A DNA stretch of 64,000 nucleotides, taken from Rostratula benghalensis. Its lineage: Eukaryota; Chordata; Aves; Charadriiformes; Rostratulidae. The stretch covers positions 1,857,141 through 1,921,140 of the forward strand of contig VXAI01000068.1 in NCBI GenBank assembly GCA_013399305.1, written 5' to 3'. This document shows positions 11,296 to 24,110 of the stretch, piece after piece (positions within the stretch are counted from its first letter, which is position 1; every line of letters starts with the position of its first letter). The notes below the pieces were generated by a model that ran no database searches, had not been told where the DNA came from, and was given only the letters and a program-made list of their open reading frames with translations. A program made the translations under genes and the position numbers.

Positions 11296-13029
11296 CTCCT
11301 GGCTCCGACACCATGGTCAGACCCTTTAAGGCTGTGCCAGGATCAGTGAGGACACTGCCACAATGGAGGTCACCCTTGGCACAAGGTTCTCCTTCTCTTA
11401 ACTGGAAGCAAGCTCTCAATGTCCCCCGATACAGAATGATAATGTATAAATATGGTCTAATAGCAGTAACAATTATTTAGTTTTTAGTCCTGGAGAAAAT
11501 CAAACCAGAAACATGTAGAACTGACATGATTTTCCCCTTTATACAGCTGAAGGTGAAATCAATTGTTCTGAAGTCCTGCTCAATCCTCTCAGCAAAGTGC
11601 CTTCTGTTACAAGTGATTAAAACAGATTAGCTTCCACAAATCCCGTTTCATATGACGTGCTGTAATTATCATAAGCCATACGTTTAACTAATTTATTTCA
11701 AAAAAAAAAGGACACCAGCCAGTTACAGCCTTGAAGTTTCCATCCACTAATTGTTAAAATTCCTCCAGGTGAAAATAAACAGCTGGACATTTTCAAGTCC
11801 AAAAACTTTCATCAAACATAGAAATCCACTGAAAAAATCACCATGAAAAGCAATGAGGCATTCAGAGTGAAATTCTGTAACCTATTGTACGTCTCCTGTT
11901 ACATGGGGTCCTTCACTTCCTTCTCTGGTCACACAAGTTGAGAATGGCTGGCAATCACATCCAAAATTTACTTATCTATCTCAGAAAAAGAACACTCATT
12001 TTAACTAAGGTACACAAAACCACCTATATACGTTGACTCCATTGAGGTATATAGAAAAGCACATATGTTATTAATGACAGAATTAACTTTCATGATTGGA
12101 AATTAATTTTACCTGCTTACAATCTGCCAACCATTACATGTCAGCACAATACTTACAAAAGACAATAGATTTGTCTCAGGATTTGTTTCTTTTCATTGAA
12201 ACATCATTTTTATGCTGCACAGAGAAGCCCGATGTGTAAGGATTTGCAATATCTATACAAAAATTATACAATTTGGAGAGGATAAATGAGAGTCAGGTGT
12301 CAAATTTTCAGTAAGCAATGATGTCGTATAGAACATAAATTTTATAACTTATTAGAAGAGTGATTGCTTACATACTAACACAATATCTCAGTACATATAA
12401 TCAATGTATATGTGTTACCATATAGATGTGCTGCTTAGACATATTTGTGAGCAAAAATGGTAGGTCTCTACCCGTCAGACAAAAATCTAAACTTCATTCA
12501 TGTCAGTAGCCTATATCTGGCTCCTAACTCTTTGACTCCTCTCATAAAAGTCACATCCTGCCCCATTATGCACCATTGTAAAGTTAGTCACCCCACTGAT
12601 CTTAATGGTGTTATTTTTTCATTACGTGACCACCTGAGAGCAGAATTTGCCACTGTGTGACCTCAGTGTGTCACTCTGTATTGACAGAGCTACGCTGAGT
12701 GTTTGCCAAACATGAAATTGATTTTTAACATTGTTTTAAAGGCCTGTAAGTTTGTGCATAATTTCATAAGCTGTCTATTAAACTGAATTGCTGACTCTAA
12801 GCTACCACTATCATTCAATTCTGATTTATTGATCACACAAAAAATGCAGTCTAAAAGTGTGGCCAACACTTGCTATAAATTTCTAAACACCAGACACAAA
12901 AGGTACTGCCAGTCAAGGTTATGAAAGCTAAATGAACATACTTGTTTCAGTCTAAAGATCTCTATTCCTGATAACTTTATCCTTGCAGGCAAAAGACAAT
13001 TTTCTATCACATAAATGTGACAGGATTTC
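11296..13029. other. Intergenic, no gene seen
   Basis: AT-rich DNA without recognisable genes. The part near 12560-12660, with a CTGATCTTAATGG...GAGAGCAGAATTTG pattern, resembles an old interspersed repeat common in sauropsids, but I cannot name it. Confidence 0.5.
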
Positions 13030-13180
13030 TTCCCTTCCCTTCCCTTCCCTTCCCTTCCCTTCCCTTCCCTNNNNNNNNNNNNNNNNNNCCTTCCCTTCCC
13101 TTCCCTTCCCTTCCCTTCCCTTCCCTTCCCTTCCCTTCCCTTCCCTTCCCTTCCCTTCCCTTCCCTTCCCTTCCCTTCCC
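13030..13180. repeat. (TTCCC)n pentanucleotide array with an N gap
   Basis: TTCCC units run on both sides of 18 undetermined bases (13071-13088). The true array length is unknown, because gap-filling across such repeats is unreliable. The open frames crossing it on both strands are repeat artefacts. Confidence 0.97.
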
Positions 13181-14888
13181 AGGGAAAGCACTATGGGATG
13201 TCTTTTTACATCTGATCTCTTGTACACCTGAATGCTGAAATAGGATGAATCATGCTACACTAACAAACTGTTTTCTTTGTAAAATACAGCATCACTTTTA
13301 CAGACTGATACCAATTTAAGTAAAAAAGTATCTACATTTCTACTTAAAAGAGAAAAAATAGATATTCTGAAAGATAATTATATAATCCCCTTAGTATTTT
13401 CCTGTCATTTTGGTAATGACATACATACATGGCAAAGATAACCATACATTCACATGCATAAATACCCTCATTTTACCATGATTGCCTTTGTATTGTGACC
13501 CAATGATCACAAATAGCATTAGAGCATTACAGACAAGTATGGAATTCCCTGAAATTACAGGAAAGATTAGGAGAATAAACACTTCCAGCCTTTCCAGGAT
13601 TTCTTGCTAAGTTTGTTTAAACGAGAGAGAAGATGGAGACACTAAAAACAAACGGTGAAGTCACAAGCCTGGCAGAACCCCTTTAACTGGACCCTCCCTC
13701 AGCTTCCCCAGTGCCCATTCAGGTTTGTCTAAGCATCAGCAAATGCCTGTTGTTTGGCTGATCTTTTGGACCACAGGTTCTCAGTTTACATCTCTTATCA
13801 GCAATAGGTCCAGGAATCCCAAGGCTGTTTGTTTCAAGTCTGTTGTCTCCCACAGGCAGAGCAATTGCTGTTTGGCTGTTCTAGACAAAAAAAAAAAAGA
13901 CATGTGACTATGCACATTTCTAAACTCAGGGTGTCCACCTCTCTTGAATCTTCCTTAGAGTTCACACTGAATCTTAAAGGAATCCTGATCTCTTCCCTCT
14001 AAATGGTGACTGCTGATTACTGAAGGCTCAATCTGAAGTCCCACTGTTGGTGCTCAGCCCTGTTCCTTCCTTTGTCTGGGTGTCCTTCCCTGTGTTTCAT
14101 ATCTGAGTCCCCCTTTGCTCACTCACTCCCTCGTAGATCTCAGTAGGTGATTTGTGTAATCTAGTAATCCATGCAAGCACAATCTCTACTTCTATACTAA
14201 TTAAAGAACATTTCTGATGTCTGTCTTCGTGCCTTGGCATAAACTTTTCACTGCAACTCCTTGAGTTTAGGACAAATTCTCATGTTGCCCATGATTTGGG
14301 TTGCTGCAGGCAGTCACTGTCAGGGGTCACTGCTCTGCTTTCTGCTGTTGCTGAGTCAGGCAGCACAACACTGCAGTACCCAACACTGGGGCAAACTGGT
14401 GCCAGCCCTCGACCAGTAATGCCAACCCAGAACTGCACCGAGCAGTGAGCAGGAGGCACTTCTCTGCACTATCCACAACGTGACAGAGGCCAGAGAATAG
14501 CCAGATAAACATCAGACCCACACCACCCAAACCAGGGATGTCTGGGTAGCCAGAAAGAAATTCCTATATTTCTATTGATTTGCTTTTTTCTTGCTGATTA
14601 TTTCCTCTAGCCTCCCTCACTTTCTCTACACCTCAGCTTTGGTCCTCATCCAATGACCTTTTTTTATTTATCTCCTGCCAGTGCTCCTCACTTTACTTTC
14701 CAGAGTGCAGACTTCTAGTGGAGCCCACCTACTTTTTCCCTCTCAAAACAATCCAGCTTTTTTTCTTTGCCCTCAAGTTGTTCCTTCAACTTGTGTAACA
14801 CCTGCCTTGTGTCTATCTCACCGACTCACGCTGTATGGTCCTTGAAGCTTGAATTGTGGTTGTGAGAATGGTTATCGTAATAAAAAGC

Positions 14889-14921
<33 letters not shown>

Positions 14922-16464
14922 TATGTTGTAATCGCTTATAATAAAGTGTTCTTCCAATGTATTGAATTAAATGTAACCATGCTATTGCTGTGTTTTAGTC
15001 CTAAAGAAGACCAGAGCTTGGGCAATGTGGATAAATACAGACCCAGTTTGCAATTACCAAAAAAAAAGCTGTCCATAACACTCTACAGCTGTCACTTTTA
15101 TTACCCGACTCCCCCTCCCATAACACTACCTCATTTGTAGCCACGGTAAGATGCCAAATTGCTTTATTTCCAAAGTGTATGACTACATTTTAAAAAAGCC
15201 TTTGTGTGCAATATATTCCACAGTGCTTAGTCTCATTAGTATTGCCTCAGCATGCATGGATTCATGACCAGCATCCTTATTTCATACGGAGGCATCCTCT
15301 AAAGAAATTGAACGCTAGAGGGTCTATACATCAATGTTATGATGCTGTATTTTTCATGAAACCTGTAAATAAGGTCAACAGGATAGGGATATTCCAGATG
15401 ACAGAATCCCTAATAGTTTTTGAGGAGCAGCCTGTTTCCCTCCAAAAAGTCAATTTGCTTTTGACCCGTGCCTATTAAGAAGTGTACTTTGTATAGCAGA
15501 GGCAAAGCACAATTCCAGCCGTTTTCATGGCTTTGGGATGTTTCTGTTAGGATGATGTATGCAAGCCCAGCCGCCCACAGCTAAAGGAGGAAGGTAATGA
15601 GGACTCTGGATCATTGTAAGTGGCATTGTTTGACTCTGTATTCTAGGGTCTCAAACATGATGAATTCATAACCAAGATCATATGGGAAGAGAGAATAAAC
15701 AGGAGCTTTGGCCTTGTGAAAGCTGTAGAGAGCCAAGAATGCCACTTCTGTTGCTACAGACAAAAATTTAAAGAGCTTAAGCTTCTTTCAAGACTTTGGA
15801 CCCAATCCTGATTCGCTGGGACTCACTGACTTCAGTGAATGGAAGGTCAGACTCGATTTCACAATAGAAGGATTTGTAGGTTCTCCTCCCTGCCCCTGTC
15901 AGCAGCTAATCAGAACTCATTACAGAAAAGGTATGGAGCTCAGGTCAAAGGTAGCAATGGGATCCAGGTCACTAGTGATTGAAAGTCACTACAACTGGGA
16001 AACCAGGAAGTAAATTTGGGGGTGTAACTAGTTTCTGATGGACAGCTGTCCATTACACATAAATCACCACCATAACGAGCGTGGCAAAAAAAAGAGGAGA
16101 AACAAAATCTAATCAGAAAAGAATACAGTGGTGTGGAATAGAGAAGTAGATATATAGGGTATCAAGTGAGGCAGACAAAACCAGAGCGTAAAACCCAATA
16201 TAAATCATTATAGTTTCTGATATATTAGGGTTCTTGTTCATTTCTAATTCCAACATCCAACAACAAGCAGCAGATCAGATATTCAGGACAATATAATTCT
16301 TTGGTTTAGGTAGAATACAGAAAACTAGAAGAGGAAAACTAAATTAATATGAACAAAAATGACTAGAAATGGGCAAAACAAATTAGATGATCTTGTTTAT
16401 AACAAGAAGGATGTGGTTCCACAGCCCATCACACACCTTCTTTCTGTCCCATTCTTTAAACCTT
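13181..16464. other. Intergenic, no gene seen
   Basis: Single-copy DNA with an A12 run near 13887 and an AAT microsatellite at 14890-14920. The 90-residue frame at 15206-15478 resembles no family I know. A piece near 15785-15850 with CTGACTTCAGTGAATGG may be an unclassified old repeat. Confidence 0.55.
14890..14920. repeat. (AAT)n trinucleotide microsatellite
   Basis: About ten perfect AAT/TAA units in a row. Confidence 0.97.
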
Positions 16465-16533
16465 TTTTGCCAAGAAAGTTAGACCAGACAATCCTTGAGA
16501 TCCCTTCCAACATGGTATAATATGATTCCATGA
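16465..16533 (+). mobile_element. CR1 LINE 3' tail fragment, + strand
   Basis: The block AGTTAGACCAGACAATCC, then GAGATCCCTTCCAACATGG, then ATGATTCCATGA matches the last about 70 bp of a CR1 3' UTR (TTGGACTAGATGATC...GGTCCCTTCCAAC...ATTCTATGA). The upstream part is too decayed to extend. Confidence 0.75.
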
Positions 16534-18054
16534 AAGTTCCTTCCCTTCTGTCGCTGGTGGACTTACATCCTGTACGTGTCCCCAGAGCACAGGACAAAAA
16601 GTGGGTGAGCATTTTAAGAAAAGCTTGCATTTCTGTTAATGAATTCTCATTTGATGATCTACTTCTATTTACAATTCCTTTTGACAATTCTCAGTTTTCC
16701 TTTTTCCATCCTAGTCCAAAACATCTTCCTTCTTAAAACTGAATTTAAGTCTTGTCTCTTGCTCTCAAGATTGTATCTCATGGCTCTGGCTCTGTCTGTG
16801 AGCCCATCCAAAACTGTTTACGTTCAGTTCCTTTTGTTCTGAGGTGCAGCCACATGTTCCAGGAACCATTCAGGTGGGGAACCCACCTGCTGGGCCTTGG
16901 AGCCAGTTTGACTAGCATTTCCTTTCAACACCAAAGAAGCCACATAATCACTTTGTCACTTTCATGGCACCTATTTTACTGCAAAGGACTTTCCCTTTTA
17001 GAGAACCCCCCTAATTCCTTAATTGCTGTCTCCTCAGGACCACTTGTTTTGCAGTACTGATTAGCTTTGGAGTTTATAGAACCCTTTGGCAGAGGAAGAT
17101 TTTTATATGAAACAGTCAAAATTTATTTTCCAAGATAAATCTCTGCCCGATATCTCTGGCAGCAATACCTCAGAGCTATCAGTGCAGTCAGCATTGTCTA
17201 TTCCCACCACCACCAGCGAATGAATATGGGAGCCTAAACTCAGTACACTATAGTGGAGAAAGCCACAGAGAGAACAGTCGACCTACAGAGAAACTATTAG
17301 CGGCATTAGCAGAAGTTAGACACATTAGTAGCACCATTAAATCCCTCTGGTTTCAGTGAATTTCAGAATTCCTGCTGTGACTTGGCTATTCACCCATCCT
17401 AAGAATCCTGTCTCAGGTTTTCATCCATACCTACCATACACTAATTAAGTCTTACAATCATAGCCAGTCTGCTAAGTAGTTTAACAAGAGAGACAGCAAC
17501 TTTAGGCAGGGTTTGAAGATGTCATCCCGTTTTTATTCTTGTATGATAATTGCTGCTAATACACCAACATTAAGCAATTTTCCTACAAAACCTTTTCCTA
17601 CTGAATCTTTCCACTGTGCGGGGTATGATGTAGCTTCACATCCAAGGCAGCCATAAAAGTGCCTATTCCATAGCTGAGACTTGAACCCTCATCCTTGCAC
17701 ACTTTCTGCCTTTTAGCATTGTCACATAGTATCTCATTCACCACACTGTAGTTTATGTTTATTAGAGAAATAAAGGATTTTTTCCTATTTAGGATACTAA
17801 TTCTTGGACAGTCACACAAGTTCCAGGCTGTTATCTGACAGGCCTTCCAGCTCTCATCATCTTCTGGGAGAGATTAACAGTAGAGACAATGATAAAAAAT
17901 AGTCTGTAACTTGTTAATGCTTTTATTAATTCATAAATATCAATAGAAGAGGAATGTTGGCAAATACAAGTTTACTCTTGTAAGAGTATTTGCTGAAGTT
18001 AATATTCCCATGGAGTACAGGAAAAATTAAGCAACATCTTCCAAAGTTATGGTG
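16534..18054. other. Intergenic, no gene seen
   Basis: AT-rich single-copy sequence. The 102-residue frame at 16752-17060 has overlapping competitors and no recognisable domain. Confidence 0.55.
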
Positions 18055-18160
18055 CTGAATGGAGTAAGGAGTCCTGAATTCTACTATCAGCTCCTCTGCC
18101 ATATTTTAGATAATTTTCTCAAATAAAAGAGAATAAAATCACTTCCTTGAGTCTCATTGT
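18055..18160 (+). mobile_element. MIR-like SINE relic, + strand
   Basis: The pattern AAGGAGTCCTGAATTCTACT...CAGCTCCTCTGCCAT...AAATCACTTCC...GTCTCATTGTGTG follows the order of the MIR core: description of the lesion-type GGAGTCCTGGATTC block, GCTCTGCCAC, then AAGTCACTTAACCT and CTCAGTTT. Highly diverged, as expected for an amniote-age SINE. Confidence 0.5.
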
Positions 18161-18544
18161 GTGTTTAATCCTTCAGCACCTTTTAAAGTCCATGGATATA
18201 TATGCAGTTAAGGAGTCCAAAACACTTCTATTATAAATTGATTGGAATAAACATGTCTGTCTGTCAAGCTCCCAAGCTTTATTTTAAACAAAGCTTTGGA
18301 TAAACAAGCTGTTACACAATTATTGAAGTCAAGTGGAATTCTTTCAAAAAGCTTAATGACTGATTGACATGACTGGGTATTCAGCATTTTATCCGTCATC
18401 CAGTAAAATAAAATAAAAATCTTTACTTTGTATGCCCTTTTTATGTTCTAAGAGAAAAATATTTAGAAGTCTTATGCTAATAATAGTGCAGTCTTTGTTG
18501 GCATTTGGCATTAGATTTCCTAATGTATTTCTTGGAGCCCTTCT

Positions 18545-18639
18545 AAAGAAGAAAAGAAGGGGGAAGAGAGAGAAAGAGAGAAAAAGGGAAAGAGAGAAGA
18601 GAGGGGAGATAGAAAGAAGAAAGAAAGAGAAAGAAGATT
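18545..18639. repeat. GA-rich purine tract
   Basis: About 95 bp almost entirely A and G, with GAGA and GAAA units, closing at an AAGAAG run. Low complexity; the lysine/arginine-rich frame over it is an artefact. Confidence 0.92.
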
Positions 18640-21545
18640 TGATTTATGGTTGGTGGTTTTTTGTATTAATCACTTCTCTCTAAAATAAGACACAATGAAC
18701 TACAAGGTTTCAGTGGTAAATGCTGAAATATTATAAGCAGTTCAAATGGCTGTGGATTCTTCCCATCTGTCATGGACTGCAACTGAGCACTATAAGAGAA
18801 AACTGATATTAGTTTCAAACTAAAAATAAATCATCAAGGCAAGTCTCTATCTCTAATCCTACCTACACTGCCCTACCAGTGACCTTCCCAAGGCCAGGAC
18901 AAATCACATTCTCTAGGGGATTGGTAAATTCATTCTTCATGCTAACTCATTTTGGGTCTCCTTGTGGGGGAAAAAAAAATAATCTCAGATACCTCATACT
19001 CAGCCCACCACATTAATGTTTCAGACTCTGGCGATGTCAAGCTTCTCTCCATCACTGTCCAGCCAGACTACGTTCATATTTAATTTGTCTGAACTTGTCT
19101 ATTAGGAGTTTATGAGGGCTAAGACATCAGGAGCTAATGCCTGCCTCTGCAGCATTCACGCAATCGGAGGGGAAAAGCATGGAATCTCACTCCAGAGATA
19201 GATAGCAAACAGGGAGATCTCCTTTCCCAGGTAAAAGAATAAGAGCAAAGACAACTTCTGCATACATTTAGCATCCTCTTCCAAGGCCTAAGCAGGTGCA
19301 CTTCCAGGAATAGTAAAATTTATTGAACACTCTTACACAAGGCAAGATCAAAGCTGCCTCTCTTTTCCACATAATTGATTCAGGCCAAGCCGGATTCATT
19401 TTTGAAGTTAGATTCCTCCTGCTATAAACTTCGTGTCGAATGACATCCATTATGTATAATCATTCATAAATGAAACAGATCTGATTGGTTCATATGTGAC
19501 TTGCTTGAAGAAGCCATTACTAAACAGACCTATCAACTGGAACCTATTGGTAGAAGAAAACAAAATCTTCCTTCTTATTTTAAGAAAAACTCATTGGTGG
19601 TACAGAAAAGGGAAGTGAAAAAATGTTCTGCACAGTGGGCTATCACATGAAAACAAAGTATTTATGCTATATTGCCTTGCATTAAGATGTGATTTTTAGT
19701 GTGGGAAACAACAATAATGTTTCTCACAAATGACAAATAAAATCACAAATATACAGAATGTCTGAAAAAAAACCCCAGCCTTAATTGTGCCTGAAAGCAG
19801 AAGTGCCCAAAAGTATGGGCCTTTAAAAAAAATCCTTTATGTGACAAGGTCCAGGCCAAACAAGATGTTTGTGTCTGAATCTGGGAAAGAACTCAGGCTT
19901 CCCAGATCCCCATCTTAAACAAATGGTTTGCCTTTGTTTGCTTGTTCTGAAAATGCTAATTTGCACATATAAATTACTATTGTGCACCTATATCCACAGA
20001 TATTTGTGGGAGCAAATTTAGAGATTGCTTTCCCAAAGCTAACCCATGAATCCAAACTTTTAAGAAAGTCTCCACACAAAAGACATGTTTCTGAATATAA
20101 AACATCACAGTTTCTAATCAGTTTCATTGATGTTCAGTGTTTCTGGTTACCATAGTAACCAGCATACACAATAAATGGTGTTTGTTTAATCAGTCATGAG
20201 AAAGAAGTCTGGGCATGATGAATCAGACTGAATCAGAAACAGTTTCCTTTACTACCCTAATCAAAATAACTCCAGTGTAACTATAGGACAATTTAAATCA
20301 GCAAGACAGGATCAGGCCATGAAATTCAGACCCCAGTCCTGTTTTCAAATACTCTTCTCAGATGCTCAGATGGAAGTTTTACTTCCCTTTCAAAGACAGG
20401 AGTTTACCCAGGATAGAATTTATTTGAGGTTCAGATTTTACCTCAGTGATACTGTAGGCAGCCTGCATCAGGCTGAAGTCCACCAGAGACAGTAGATGTC
20501 CAAGAAATTAAAAATCATTTCAGGCTCAGATTCCAACTGGAAAAAAATCGCAAGAAAATAATTCTTTAACGCTAAATAGGGAAAACATCCCAGACTTCAT
20601 AACAACGAAAATAAAATTTCCTCACTCCCAGTAAGGCTTTAAGGCATTGATGGCTGGAGTCTGCTTTGCACTGGTGGAAAGGCAAGAGATTTAATATATT
20701 GTTATAAATTTTTACAGCAAAACCCAAAAATCATGTAAACTAAAAGGCATTGAGGAAGAGGGGGGTTTCTAATATAGCCATTCTTAGACAACAAGTATAA
20801 AAGTGGCATTCACGTGGCTGGCCCTAAACCAATTGTAAACTTGAAAAGGATTACCTTTGATGTATAAAGATCAAAAAACTCCATTTTTTTTCAGGTAATA
20901 AGATCTCTCTCAGATGGATTTCAGTAATATGAACATGTTTTCCACAGCATGGTAATAAAAATAAAACAATGTAATAAAACTACAACTGGGACTAAGTCAG
21001 TCACTCTTGAATTCTTACTAGAAGGTCAAACAACCTTAGAGTTGGTGTTCACAGTTTTCAATGTAGCAGTTAAACATAATGAAAATTTAAAACAATGTTT
21101 AAAAACAATGCAAGTAACAAGACCTAAAATAATTTTGTGGTTGTGGTGACATCATAACAAGTTTGATTGAGTGTAACCAGAACAGTAACAATTTTTTACA
21201 GAATTTCATTTTTTAAAGGAGCTTTGGGAACATGGGCGGAGAAGGAACATAATGTAAAATGTTTGTTTTCAATTCCTGCTCAGGCTATGCCACATACTTT
21301 GTTCCCTTCTCTTTCTAATTGTATCATGTCTTTATTTGATATTCTCTCTTGAAAGCATTAAAAAAAACCCCAGTCTGAATATTATCCTTTCATCACACTT
21401 TTACAAGTAACTGATATTTTTTCAAAAAAAAAAAAAAAACAAAACCAACCAAAACCCCTTTGTGGTTTTGTTTTTTAATTGGGTATTTGATCTTGGGATT
21501 TCCAAGTATTTCTAATTTCAATATAACAGATAATATCTCATTGCA
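18640..21545. other. Intergenic, no gene seen apart from an X-box-like site
   Basis: AT-rich single-copy sequence. The only marked item is the palindrome at 20143-20162, entered separately. There is an A-rich run around 21424-21440. Confidence 0.55.
20143..20162. promoter_or_regulatory. RFX-type X-box palindrome
   Basis: Eight-base arms CTGGTTAC (20143-20150) and GTAACCAG (20155-20162) flank a CATA centre. The inner 14 bases (20146-20159) fit the RFX consensus GTNRCC-N(0-3)-RGYAAC at every position, with a 2-base spacer. RFX factors bind such sites in ciliary, neural and MHC-II enhancers. No gene starts nearby, so if functional it would be distal. Confidence 0.45.
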
Positions 21546-21640
21546 AGCATTTTATAGATTGGTAAAATAAAAACAGAGGCCCAATGTGAGATAGTGGTAG
21601 AAGTAGGAATAAAACCCTGCGATTCTGACAGTGAGAGCCC
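21546..21640 (-). mobile_element. Possible MIR-like SINE relic
   Basis: The + strand reads CATTTTATAGATTGGTAAAA...CAGAGGC..., then GTAGGAATAAAACCCTG and ATTCTGACAG. This parallels the reverse complement of MIR (CCATTTTACAGATGAGGAAA...GGGATTCGAACCC). Weak and short. Confidence 0.4.
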
Positions 21641-22119
21641 ATTGTACCCATTGTGTTGAATCTTCTATGGTGGTTTATGAACTTTTGGGGCCCTTCTGTT
21701 CATGGCAGGAGAAGTGGAGGTGAGTGCCATCAAATGCTGTGCCAAAGCCAAGGAGAAAAATAAGAGTAGAAAAAAAAAAATGATTGCGCCTATCACAATC
21801 CATCGATTTCCTTGTGGATGGCACCTTAGTTATCAGGGCACATTGATCTGCTTTATTTTTAAAAATTTGCAATGGGTTGTTTCCAGTGAAGCTACATATT
21901 ATGAAGGACTATGTTCAGCCAGAAAAAAATGGCAAACATTTGCTGTTTTCTGCCTTTTGTTCAAATCCTGCTATGGCTCCCATTGGTATCAATCGCACAA
22001 GTACAGGGAAACACCTGTACGTTTATTCATTCCATTTCATCTATCCAGTGCAGTCACAGAACCAAATTTCCACTGCAGTCTTTGCTTTTTACCTAATTTT
22101 CTGTCTGAGCTGGCAGAAG

Positions 22120-22205
22120 ATCAAGAAGGTCAAATGATTTGCTCAGGGTCACATAATGAGTCAGAATCTTGAGCCCAGATTAAATCCAGGATACTCCCTG
22201 GCTCC
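22120..22205 (-). mobile_element. MIR-like SINE relic
   Basis: The + strand carries AAGGTCAAATGATTTGCTCA, GGGTCACATAATGAGTCAG and then CCAGATTAAATCCAGG. This follows the reverse complement of the MIR core (AGGTTAAGTAACTTGCCCAAGGTCACACAGC...GGGATTCGAACCCAGG). A 156-residue open frame crosses the region (21702-22172) but shows no domain and is probably chance. Confidence 0.55.
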
Positions 22206-23859
22206 AGCACACGGGACTTGTCTACTCAGTAACTGCACGACTTCCAGCTGTTTTCCCTCCTCACATGGGCTGAATATGAGGAAGTTTGTAGAGAATCTGT
22301 CTTAAGTAGAAATTCAGCTGGCAACAGGCTTTCTGTACTCAAGTGCTGGATTTAAAGTGGGGTTAAATCAATATCCAGAACTGGGTGCTACCTAGGACTG
22401 TTCATTTCTCACCCCCTTCAAATATCTGTCCCTTTCCTTTCTTGTGGTAACCCATGAAACAAGGTAAGGGTTTTTTAAAATCTTTATTATCACATGCAAT
22501 CTCTGAAGACAGAAACAAACAAAATATTTAACCACAGACCATTTCCTGCAGCCACGGGAGCTCATGCTTTTATTCATTTGGTACCTGGAAAATTTGCACC
22601 ATTATTAGGTAAAATTACAACATAGCAGAAGCCTAAACTAGCGACTCAAATGTTTCAAATAATCACCACGGATACAAATGAAATTTCATGGCCAAGGTAG
22701 AGACCCCATACAAGTTACTGAGGATTCCTAAAGGGAAAATTAAGATTATGTAATTTCTACTGTACGAAGGTGGGAGCATTAGGAAACTATCACTGCAGCT
22801 TAAAAGTCCCAATTTCTTGAACATCTTGCCTACGTTCATAAATTTGAGCTTTAATTAGGCAAGGGCTGAAAATTAACTTGCAGGGGAGACCACCTTAATA
22901 ACTGAATAGAAGGAAGACAGGGAATCCAATGCTACTTTACCATCAAGGCAAGTTCTGCAGCAGCCTACAGAACTAAGGTACACTTTATGTCAGTCCATTA
23001 CAGTGTTAATTTCAATAAAACATTTTTCCTAGTACAAATGCTACTTTAAAGAAAAGCTTTCTTCAAAGAAAAATACATATGTTACAACAGAATAGATGAA
23101 GGACTCCTAATTTCTTTGTTCATCAGTGGTGTCAGCCTAAGCAACCATTTGAATGCTATAGTGGTCATATCTCTATCACTGTTTAATGGCTTAGATAGCA
23201 GTAGTGCCAGGTGATCATGGAGAATTTACAGACTTTCCCATCTGAGAACAACAATTTCTGGTATGGGATACAATAGTTAAGTGTATCCATAACAGAATCT
23301 CAGTCTCACCAAGTCCAATCCACTAAAAATAGACATACATTTTTGGCCACTCTAGCTCTTGACACCTTGACTCTGTCAGACCCTCACCTTTGATGTTGAC
23401 AAGCATTTAGTAAATTCTTCTTCAAAAGCTGTCCAAAGGCCTAGGAATACTTCTGTAACTACCTGTAAGCTGGACACTAGTCAGCCCTGAATTCATCAGT
23501 CCTATCACCACAGTGATATTCCTGCTACTAACAAAATCCCACCTGGAGAAAGCAAACTGGTGGGGGACCATCCTCAGAGAAGATCCACCTTCCTCTTGAG
23601 GAGATTCCTTATATGCACATTGTAAGCCTTGCTCTCCTCATGGTGCTTGGTGTGCAGTTTAACCTTGGTCTCCATCAGCTGTGAAACTGCTTCCTGCACG
23701 CCAGCAGTGTAGAGGCTCCAGACTGCACCACCCCTCGAATACAGAGAACCCACAGCTCTGGTGCACTAAATATAGACACACCTGATGTGATCCTCCTCCA
23801 GGGTCAGAGCCGAGAGCCTGCTTTTTGTCACCTACCCAACTAGGTTAGCACCATGTAGT
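22206..23859. other. Intergenic, no gene seen
   Basis: Single-copy DNA. The right part, about 23330-23860, is somewhat richer in GC and may hold upstream pieces of the LINE relic that follows, but I cannot align them. Confidence 0.5.
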
Positions 23860-24110
23860 ACATATTGAGGATGGAGGTGCTGACCCTCAGGAACTGCTAA
23901 CAATCCAAAATGCAGCAACACGTGTTCTCTGAAACACACCGTCATGCATGGATTAAACATGTCCTACTTTGACATCCAGTAGAACCATGAATAAAGCTCA
24001 AGGTCATTTACTTGAATCCTATGGTGCTCCCCAGTTTTCTAGCAAGATGTGTAAATGATTTTATATGCCTTTAGAGTAAAGACTGTGGCTGACAATTTCT
24101 TTGCTTAGAA
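23860..24110 (+). mobile_element. Ancient L2-like LINE relic (C-terminal reverse-transcriptase region)
   Basis: The + strand frame through 23906 reads QELLTIQNAATRVL before a TGA at 23930. This closely fits the LINE-2 family block LQLVQNAAARLL. After a frameshift, 23991-24014 reads IKLKVIYL, which fits the downstream block RIEFKILLLTYKAL, with HVLL and HPVEP remnants (for TPVLKSLHWLPV) between them. Two conserved blocks in the right order and at roughly the right distance support an old L2-type (or related CR1-L3) copy, full of stops and shifts. Confidence 0.5.

Noticed and set aside
11015..11419. 134-residue minus-strand frame
   Set aside because: Lies in a compositionally biased, repeat-like block; the translation is rich in Q, G, E and P without a domain.
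12952..13238. Open frames across the TTCCC array on both strands
   Set aside because: Translations are repeats of a few residues caused by the pentanucleotide array and even span the N gap; no protein is implied.
17640..17740. Possible tRNA-like segment (GAGACTTGAACCCTCATCC)
   Set aside because: The GACTTGAACCC stretch only loosely resembles a reversed B box; no cloverleaf or matching A box could be drawn.
21702..22172. 156-residue + strand open frame
   Set aside because: Covers a MIR-like relic, overlaps two other frames, and has no domain, splice support or codon pattern of a gene.
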